Shown piece after piece: positions 5,416-9,754 of a stretch of 9,754 bases of DNA (the stretch's first letter is position 1; each line of letters begins with the position of its first letter). The stretch is from Oscillospiraceae bacterium. GTDB taxonomy: Bacteria; Bacillota; Clostridia; Oscillospirales; UBA929. The notes below the pieces were generated by a model that was not told the origin of the DNA, made no database searches, and was given only the letters and a program-made list of their open reading frames with translations. The stretch covers positions 1 through 9,754 of the forward strand of contig JAITQI010000112.1 of NCBI GenBank assembly GCA_031289065.1, read 5' to 3'. The position numbers and the translations under genes were made by a program.

Positions 5416-5444
5416 TTGCCCCGCCCGCCTGGGTATGGTATACT
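5416..5444 (+). promoter_or_regulatory. Sigma-A-type promoter of gpsA
   Basis: TTGCCC (-35, 5416-5421), exactly 17 nt, then TATACT (-10, 5439-5444), with transcription expected near 5451 and a leader of about 42 nt. It diverges from the rplS promoter and shares its extended -10 ATGGTATACT. A TTGACA lies further on at 5453-5458, but it has only a poor -10 partner. Confidence 0.75.
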
Positions 5445-5492
5445 TGAGTTACTTGACAGACGCACATAGACCATGTATTTGGAGAAACGCAT

Positions 5493-6497
5493 ATGACAGG
5501 AAAAATCGCCGTTCTGGGCGCGGGGGCCTGGGGGATTACGCTGGCGGATATGCTCACCGCTCAGGGGCATCCCGTGGCCCTTTGGTCGCGCAACGGGGAG
5601 ACGGCGCGGCAGATCAACGAGGAGCACCGAACGCCCATCCTGAAGGACATCCCCCTGCGGCCCGAATTGTCGGCGTTCACAGACCCGGCGCGGGCGTTGG
5701 ACGGCGCGGCGGCGGTGGTCAGCGTGATCGTCTCCCACGGGCTGCGCGGGTTTTTGCGGAGCGTGTCCGGCGCCTGGCCGCTTGGGGTGCCGGTGCTGTC
5801 GGCGTCCAAGGGCTTGGAGGAACACAGCTGCAAGCGCATGTCCCAGGTGTTTTTGGATGAGTTGGACGGTTTGACCCCGGAGGGGTTGGCCGTGCTGTCC
5901 GGGCCCAATTTGGCGGGGGAGATCGCCCGGCGCAAACCGGCGTCCACCGTGGTGGCCTGTCCGGGGAGCGCGACGGCGGCCTTCTTTCAGAGCTTGCTGC
6001 ATTCGGAGATTTTCCGGGTATACACCAGCCGGGATGTGCTGGGTGTGGAACTGGGCGGCGCGATTAAAAACGTTGTCGCCATCGCGGCGGGCATGTGCAC
6101 CGGTTTGGATTTGGGGGACAACGCCGCCGCCGCCCTGGCCACCCGGGGGGTGCGGGAAATCTCCCGCCTGGGGGCGCGCATGGGGGCCGACCCGGAGACC
6201 TTCGCGGGCATGGCGGGCTACGGGGACGTGTTTGTCACCTGTTTCAGCCGGGGCAGCCGCAACCGGGGCTTGGGGGAGGAGATCGGCCGAGGCCGTCCCC
6301 CCGGGATGGCCATCGCGGAAAAGCGGTCGGCCTTGGAAGGCGTACATACGGTGACCGCCCTGTGCGAATTGGGGCGGCGGTTCAGCGTCCCCCTGCCCAT
6401 CAGCGAAACGGTGCGACGGGTCCTCTTTGAGGATCTGCCGGCCCGGGAGGCGCTGGGGGTGCTGATGGGGCGGGAAGCGAAGGCGGAGAACGTGTGA
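5493..6497 (+). CDS. gpsA: Glycerol-3-phosphate dehydrogenase [NAD(P)+]
   Basis: The 334-residue cytoplasmic enzyme reduces dihydroxyacetone phosphate to sn-glycerol 3-phosphate, the backbone of membrane phospholipids. It opens with the Rossmann motif VLGAGAWG (7-14). SASKGLE (103-109) follows, then SGPNLAGEIA from 136 and the ELGGAIKNVVAIAAGM block with catalytic Lys192. AGYGDVFVTC contains Asp245, and GSRNRGLGEEIGRG contributes substrate and nucleotide contacts around 254-267. LEGVHT near 281-286 and the length match the family. The ATG at 5493 has GGAG 8 nt upstream. The gene is alone on its transcript or followed by the malic enzyme after 70 nt; its frequent partners der and plsY are absent here. 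All expected motifs are intact. Confidence 0.97.
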   Translation: MTGKIAVLGAGAWGITLADMLTAQGHPVALWSRNGETARQINEEHRTPILKDIPLRPELSAFTDPARALDGAAAVVSVIVSHGLRGFLRSVSGAWPLGVPVLSASKGLEEHSCKRMSQVFLDELDGLTPEGLAVLSGPNLAGEIARRKPASTVVACPGSATAAFFQSLLHSEIFRVYTSRDVLGVELGGAIKNVVAIAAGMCTGLDLGDNAAAALATRGVREISRLGARMGADPETFAGMAGYGDVFVTCFSRGSRNRGLGEEIGRGRPPGMAIAEKRSALEGVHTVTALCELGRRFSVPLPISETVRRVLFEDLPAREALGVLMGREAKAENV

Positions 6498-6500
6498 TCC

Positions 6501-6524
6501 GTCAATTGACGATTGACAATTGAC
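6501..6524. repeat. Short palindromic intergenic repeat, copy 2
   Basis: GTCAATTG and CAATTGAC form a perfect 8-bp inverted repeat around the loop ACGATTGA, just after the gpsA stop. It matches copy 1 (2105-2132) in the inner CAATTG arms, the 8-nt loop length and six of eight loop bases. The pair next to the CAATTG arm is G-C in copy 1 and T-A here, so the stem is kept while its sequence changes. No T-run follows that would make it a terminator. Confidence 0.7.
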
Positions 6525-6567
6525 AGTTTGCGGATTTCCATTGTTGGATTTTTTTGGGGGTTTTGTT

Positions 6568-7752
6568 GTGGATTATAATGAGCGGGCGATGGTGTTGCAT
6601 CGGGAGTGGCAGGGGAAAATTGAGGTGACGGCGCGGGCTGCTGTGGATACCAAGGAGGCGCTGTCGGTGGCGTATACGCCGGGGGTGGCGGAGCCGTGTT
6701 TGGCCATTCAACGGGAGCCTGCGCTGAGTTTTTCGCTGACGCGGCGCTGGAATTTGGTAGCGGTGGTCACCGACGGCACGGCGGTGCTAGGGCTGGGGGA
6801 CATCGGCCCGGAGGCCGGGATGCCGGTCATGGAGGGCAAATGCGTTCTGTTCAAGGCCTTCGGCGGGGTGGACGCTTTTCCCCTGTGCATCCGTTCCCAC
6901 GATGTGGACGAGATCGTCAACACGGTGGCGCTGCTGGCCGGATCCTTCGGGGGGATCAACCTGGAGGACATCTCGGCCCCCCGCTGCTTTGAAATCGAGC
7001 GCAGGCTCAAGGCGCGGTGCGACATCCCCATCTTCCACGACGACCAGCACGGCACCGCCATCGTCACGGCGGCGGCCATGCTGGGAGCGCTGCGCCTGAC
7101 CGGGCGGACGCTGGCCGAACAGTCGGCGGTGGTCTGCGGCGCGGGGGCGGCGGGCATCGCGGTGACCCGTCTGCTCATGGGCATGGGTTTGGGGTCTGTC
7201 ATCCTGTGCGACCGGCAGGGGGCTATCTATGAAGGCCGACCCGGCCTGACGGCGGAAAAGGCCCGCATGGCGGCCCTGTCCAACCGGGAAGGGCGGCGGG
7301 GGACGCTGGCCGACGCCATGAAGGGGGCGGACGTGTTCATCGGGGTATCCGGCCCGGGGATTGTCACCGGCGAGATGATCAAAAGCATGAAACCCAACCC
7401 CATTGTGTTCGCCATGTCCAATCCCACGCCGGAAATCTGGCCGGCGGAGGCCCTGAAGGCGGGGGCTTCGGTGGTGGGCACCGGGCGGTCGGATTTCCCC
7501 AACCAGATCAACAACGTCCTGGCCTTCCCCGGGGTCTTCCGGGGGGCGCTGGACGCCCGGGCCAAGGACATCACCGACGAGATGAAGCTGGCCGCCGTAC
7601 ACGCCATCGCGGGGCTGATTTCCGACGAGGAGCTGTCGGCGGACTACATCATCCCGGAGCCCTTTGACAAACGGGTGGCCCCGGCGGTGGCCAAAGCGGT
7701 GTTCACCGCGGCGAAAGGGGCGGCCATGGAAGGCTTCACATCCAGCCTGTAA
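6568..7752 (+). CDS. Malic enzyme (NAD(P)-dependent malate dehydrogenase, decarboxylating)
   Basis: The 394-residue enzyme converts malate to pyruvate and CO2 with reduction of NAD(P). AYTPGVAEPC carries catalytic Tyr36, and the MEGKCVLFKAFGGVDAF region carries catalytic Lys91. NLEDI (131-135) and FHDDQHGTA (157-163) supply the metal-binding acids. CGAGAAGIA (190-198) is the nucleotide-binding loop, and MSNPTPE (283-289) closes the active site. This is the short bacterial form without a phosphotransacetylase-like extension. I chose GTG at 6568 because it yields the usual start MDYNERA; the ribosome site GGGGG is weak. The frame is open further to a TTG at 6520, but that part is repeat and AT-rich spacer. 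Codon use changes sharply near residue 66; see findings. Cofactor preference cannot be read by eye. Confidence 0.95.
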   Translation: MDYNERAMVLHREWQGKIEVTARAAVDTKEALSVAYTPGVAEPCLAIQREPALSFSLTRRWNLVAVVTDGTAVLGLGDIGPEAGMPVMEGKCVLFKAFGGVDAFPLCIRSHDVDEIVNTVALLAGSFGGINLEDISAPRCFEIERRLKARCDIPIFHDDQHGTAIVTAAAMLGALRLTGRTLAEQSAVVCGAGAAGIAVTRLLMGMGLGSVILCDRQGAIYEGRPGLTAEKARMAALSNREGRRGTLADAMKGADVFIGVSGPGIVTGEMIKSMKPNPIVFAMSNPTPEIWPAEALKAGASVVGTGRSDFPNQINNVLAFPGVFRGALDARAKDITDEMKLAAVHAIAGLISDEELSADYIIPEPFDKRVAPAVAKAVFTAAKGAAMEGFTSSL

Positions 7753-7767
7753 GGGTTATGTACGATA

Positions 7768-7790
7768 TTATGTAATGACATAAGTTTTCT
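7768..7790 (+). terminator. Weak terminator-like hairpin after the malic enzyme gene
   Basis: TTATGT and ACATAA form a 6-bp AT-rich stem around AATG, followed by GTTTTCTT. It is a poor intrinsic terminator by stability. The 74-nt gap between the malic enzyme stop and the cyclase start also holds a second TTATGT at 7756-7761 that could pair with the same ACATAA. I see no convincing promoter for the cyclase in this gap. Confidence 0.3.
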
Positions 7791-7826
7791 TGCGCAGCGA
7801 GTACGTATGGGGAGCGAGGGGAAACC

Positions 7827-8885
7827 ATGAAATCGGAAGGAACCGGGAGAGAGGACGCCGCTCACGCGACGGAGGAGAACCTTGCGGCGCTGCGGCAGTA
7901 TGCCCAGGCGCTGGCCAACGGGCATTTGGAGACGGTGCCGCCGTCGGGGGACGGCCCCTTGGGGGCGGAGATACGGGCGCTTCACGGGTACCTGCGCCAG
8001 CGGGCGGCGGTCGAGGAAGAGATGGGGCGCACCATGGCCCGGGTGTTCAACAAACTCAACATGATTGTGCTGGTGCTGGATGACCGGTGCCGGGTGCTGT
8101 TCGCCAACGAGGCGGCCGTCCGTTTTCGCCTCCATCACGGCGGGGGGCAGCCCGGGGCGGGGCGGGAGGATTTGCTGACCAATATCATCCTCAACCATCT
8201 GCCGTTGTTCGGGGCCTCCGTCTTTTTCGAGAGCGGGGACAAGCGCTGGTATCAGATCGAGTCGGCCCCGGTGGTGTGGCGGCTGGAGAAAAACGCCGTG
8301 CTGTACACGTTGCTGGACGTCACCGAGATGAAGGCCAACGAGGAGGTGCTGCGCACCGCAGCCGAAAAGGACGCGCTGACAGGCGTGTACCGGCGGGACA
8401 CCGGTCTGTCGGTCTTCCGGGACACCATGCAGAAAAAGGGGGGGCATATGCCCTTCGTGGTCTCATTTTTGGACATTGACAACCTCAAGGACATCAACGA
8501 CAAATACGGCCACCAGGCGGGGGACGCGGCCATCCGGGGCGCGGCGGACATTCTGCGCAGCAGCCTGCGGGACACCGACGTCATCATTCGGGCGGGAGGG
8601 GATGAATTCATCTTCATCCTCATCGGCAGCGACGACCAGATGGCCAACGAGATTTACGCCCGGATTTTCCGGCGGCTGGAGGAATTCAACCACGTCAAGG
8701 GGTTCCCCTTTTCGTTGGATTTCAGCATCGGTATGAGCCGGGCGGCCACCGGCGCGTCGGATATCGACGGCCTTATCAAAAACGCGGACGCCGAAATGTA
8801 CGCCCGCAAGCGCCGGAAAAAGGAACTGCGGTACCCCTTTCCGGAATTTGCGGGCGGCAAGGCCCGTCAGGAGGAGAGCGTATGA
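7827..8885 (+). CDS. Soluble PAS-GGDEF diguanylate cyclase
   Basis: This 352-residue protein is predicted to make cyclic di-GMP from two GTP. Residues 20-65 form helices with an ALANGHLETVPPSGDGPLG segment resembling the linker region of clostridial signalling proteins. A PAS-like sensor follows (about 75-165, NMIVLVLDD to LLDVTEMKANEE). The GGDEF domain begins at AAEKDALTGVYRR (178-190). Asp216 in FLDIDNLKDIN is the first metal ligand. The active loop RAGGDEF is intact (GGDEF 257-261). The inhibitory I-site is also intact: RDTD at 248-251, five residues before GGDEF, so product feedback is expected. No membrane segment, signal peptide or EAL domain is seen. The ATG at 7827 follows GAGGGG by 6 nt. 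The stop overlaps the next gene by 4 nt (ATGA). The sensed signal is unknown. Confidence 0.94.
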   Translation: MKSEGTGREDAAHATEENLAALRQYAQALANGHLETVPPSGDGPLGAEIRALHGYLRQRAAVEEEMGRTMARVFNKLNMIVLVLDDRCRVLFANEAAVRFRLHHGGGQPGAGREDLLTNIILNHLPLFGASVFFESGDKRWYQIESAPVVWRLEKNAVLYTLLDVTEMKANEEVLRTAAEKDALTGVYRRDTGLSVFRDTMQKKGGHMPFVVSFLDIDNLKDINDKYGHQAGDAAIRGAADILRSSLRDTDVIIRAGGDEFIFILIGSDDQMANEIYARIFRRLEEFNHVKGFPFSLDFSIGMSRAATGASDIDGLIKNADAEMYARKRRKKELRYPFPEFAGGKARQEESV

Positions 8886-9265
8886 CCGCCAGGATTGTGC
8901 ACTGCAACATCAACGTCACCGATCTGGAAAGGAGCATGGCCTTTTACCAAAAGGCGCTGGGGCTCAGCACCCTTCGCCGCCGCCCCGCCGCGGACGGTTC
9001 CTTTGAGCTGGCCTTTCTGGGGGACGGGCAGACCGGCTTTGAATTGGAGCTGACCTGGCTCAAGGGGCATCCGTTGCCCTATGAGCTGGGGGAGAACGAA
9101 TCCCACATCTGCTTCGCCGTGTCCGACTACGCCGCCGCCCACGCGATGCACGGTGAGATGGGCTGTATCTGCTTTGAAAACCCCGACATGGGCGTGTATT
9201 TCATCGAGGATCCGGATGGGTATTGGCTGGAGATTGTACCGGAAAGGAGAGATAACCATGTATAA
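8882..9265 (+). CDS. VOC/glyoxalase-fold metalloprotein, lactoylglutathione lyase-like
   Basis: The 127-residue protein consists of two beta-alpha-beta-beta-beta repeats of the vicinal oxygen chelate fold. It begins IVHCNINVTDLERSMAFYQKALGL and ends with DPDGYWLEIVPE. The four metal ligands of glyoxalase I type enzymes are in place: His7, Glu56 in ELELTW, His75 in ESHICFAV and Glu117 in WLEIV. YELGENESH also resembles the GloA YELG-GH segment. Compared with E. coli GloA (135 residues), the loop before the last strand is shorter. Methylglyoxal detoxification is plausible, but other VOC reactions or binding roles cannot be excluded. It is translationally coupled to the cyclase gene (ATGA overlap, with AGGAGGAG upstream) and overlaps the next VOC gene by 8 nt. 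Confidence 0.88.
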   Translation: MTARIVHCNINVTDLERSMAFYQKALGLSTLRRRPAADGSFELAFLGDGQTGFELELTWLKGHPLPYELGENESHICFAVSDYAAAHAMHGEMGCICFENPDMGVYFIEDPDGYWLEIVPERRDNHV

Positions 9266-9692
9266 AGGACTGGGGCATCTGGCGTTTTGGTGCGCCGATT
9301 TGGAGGCGTCCGCGGCGTATTACCGGGATGTATTGGGGTTTCCGGAGGCCTTCCGCATGTACGACGAAGGCGGTAAAGCCAAACTGGTGTACATGTATGT
9401 GGGGCCGAGCCAGTTTATCGAGCTGTTTACCGCCGAGTCGCCCAAGGTGCCCCACCCCGAGCGGGCGGTGTCTTACTCCCACCTGAGTATCGAGGTGGAA
9501 AACGCCGCCGGGGCGCTGGACGTTCTGCGGGCCAAGGGCGCGCCCATCGACACGGAGCTGAAGACCGGCGAGAGCAAGTGCAAAATGTTCTGGAGCCACG
9601 ACCCGGACGGCAACGCCATCGAATTCATGGAGTTGCCGTCGGCCTCCCTGCAGGCGCAGGCCAATGCGCGCCTGGCGGGGACGAAGCTGTAA
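9258..9692 (+). CDS. Second VOC/glyoxalase-fold metalloprotein
   Basis: The 144-residue protein has the same fold as its neighbour but is clearly a different subfamily. It runs from MYKGLGHLAFWCADLEASAAYYRDVLGF through FIELFT and SHLSIEV to DPDGNAIEFMEL, with a tail LQAQANARLAGTKL. Candidate metal ligands are His7, Glu55, His75 and Glu122, with spacing matching glyoxalase I. The ATG at 9258 has AAGGAG 8 nt upstream, and its product starts at the first conserved strand. The frame is open to 9081, but that region is the other VOC gene read out of phase. It is the last gene of the unit, 27 nt before a strong terminator. The substrate is unknown. Two adjacent VOC proteins could form homodimers or a heterodimer. 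Confidence 0.9.
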   Translation: MYKGLGHLAFWCADLEASAAYYRDVLGFPEAFRMYDEGGKAKLVYMYVGPSQFIELFTAESPKVPHPERAVSYSHLSIEVENAAGALDVLRAKGAPIDTELKTGESKCKMFWSHDPDGNAIEFMELPSASLQAQANARLAGTKL

Positions 9693-9719
9693 GCGTAGAG
9701 GCGGTTTGCCTTGATGCGT

Positions 9720-9752
9720 AAAAAGGCGTCCGAAAATTTGGACGCCTTTTTT
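9720..9752 (+). terminator. Strong intrinsic terminator closing the cyclase-VOC-VOC unit
   Basis: AAAAAGGCGTCC (9720-9731) pairs with GGACGCCTTTTT (9740-9751), a perfect 12-bp stem around GAAAATTT. The sequence ends in TTTTTT. The A-run on the left side means it could also terminate transcription arriving from the right. Confidence 0.93.
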
Positions 9753-9754
9753 GC

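Noticed and set aside
5453..5481. Alternative gpsA promoter TTGACA-17 nt-TATTTG
   Set aside because: The -10 is poor, and the transcript would begin almost at the ATG, leaving the GGAG ribosome site outside the message. The TTGCCC/TATACT pair upstream fits better.
5319..6347. A 342-codon open frame on the minus strand opposite gpsA
   Set aside because: It is a shadow of gpsA and also crosses the divergent promoter region. No ribosome site or recognisable domain.
6520..6567. Extending the malic enzyme upstream to a TTG at 6520
   Set aside because: These codons lie in the palindromic repeat and an AT-rich spacer. The resulting residues do not resemble the family, and the GTG at 6568 gives the usual MDYNERA start.
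6574..6579. A perfect TATAAT just inside the malic enzyme gene
   Set aside because: It arises from the Asp-Tyr-Asn codons GAT TAT AAT and lacks a -35 hexamer at proper distance.
9081..9257. Extending the second VOC protein upstream to 9081
   Set aside because: This stretch is the first VOC gene read in another frame. The ATG at 9258 has AAGGAG at proper spacing and starts at the first conserved strand.
1..9754. Signs of mobile elements, phage, CRISPR, toxin-antitoxin or defence genes
   Set aside because: Every sizeable gene has a clear housekeeping or signalling identity. No transposase, integrase, repeat-spacer array or tRNA-type attachment site was seen.

Overview
The window reads as a GC-rich, strictly bacterial chromosome segment from the Bacillota, most likely a Clostridia gut-type lineage (Oscillospiraceae-like). 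This is an inference. It rests on the RbgA GTPase, Gram-positive-type signal peptidases with a single N-terminal membrane segment, strong GGAGG ribosome sites, and the familiar order rplS - lepB - rbgA - rnhB - yraN. The window is almost fully coding. There are no tRNA or rRNA genes, insertion sequences or CRISPR arrays.

Left half (1-5350), minus strand. A promoter at 5321-5349 drives a leader of about 110 nt and then rplS (ribosomal protein L19). A 267-bp spacer with three hairpins follows. Next come two tandem signal peptidase I genes, rbgA (50S assembly GTPase), rnhB (RNase HII), yraN (UPF0102), an M19 dipeptidase and the 5' end of thrC, which runs off the window. From the signal peptidases to thrC the genes are tightly packed, with short gaps or 4-13 nt overlaps. 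They can be read as one ribosome, secretion and DNA-maintenance operon with two metabolic genes at its tail. The hairpins after rplS probably lower or separate expression of the rest.

Middle (5351-7752), plus strand. gpsA (glycerol-3-phosphate dehydrogenase, phospholipid precursor) diverges from rplS, and its promoter closely resembles the rplS promoter. A NAD(P)-type malic enzyme follows after a short palindromic repeat.

Right end (7827-9754), plus strand. A compact three-gene unit carries a soluble PAS-GGDEF diguanylate cyclase and two small VOC/glyoxalase-fold metalloproteins. Each start codon overlaps the previous stop, and the unit closes with a strong intrinsic terminator.

Most of the window is ordinary housekeeping DNA. 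No clear new system was found. The points most worth a second look are the twin signal peptidases with oppositely charged proline-rich tails, the cyclase-VOC-VOC operon, the mirrored divergent promoters, two families of short intergenic inverted repeats, and an abrupt codon-usage change inside the malic enzyme gene.
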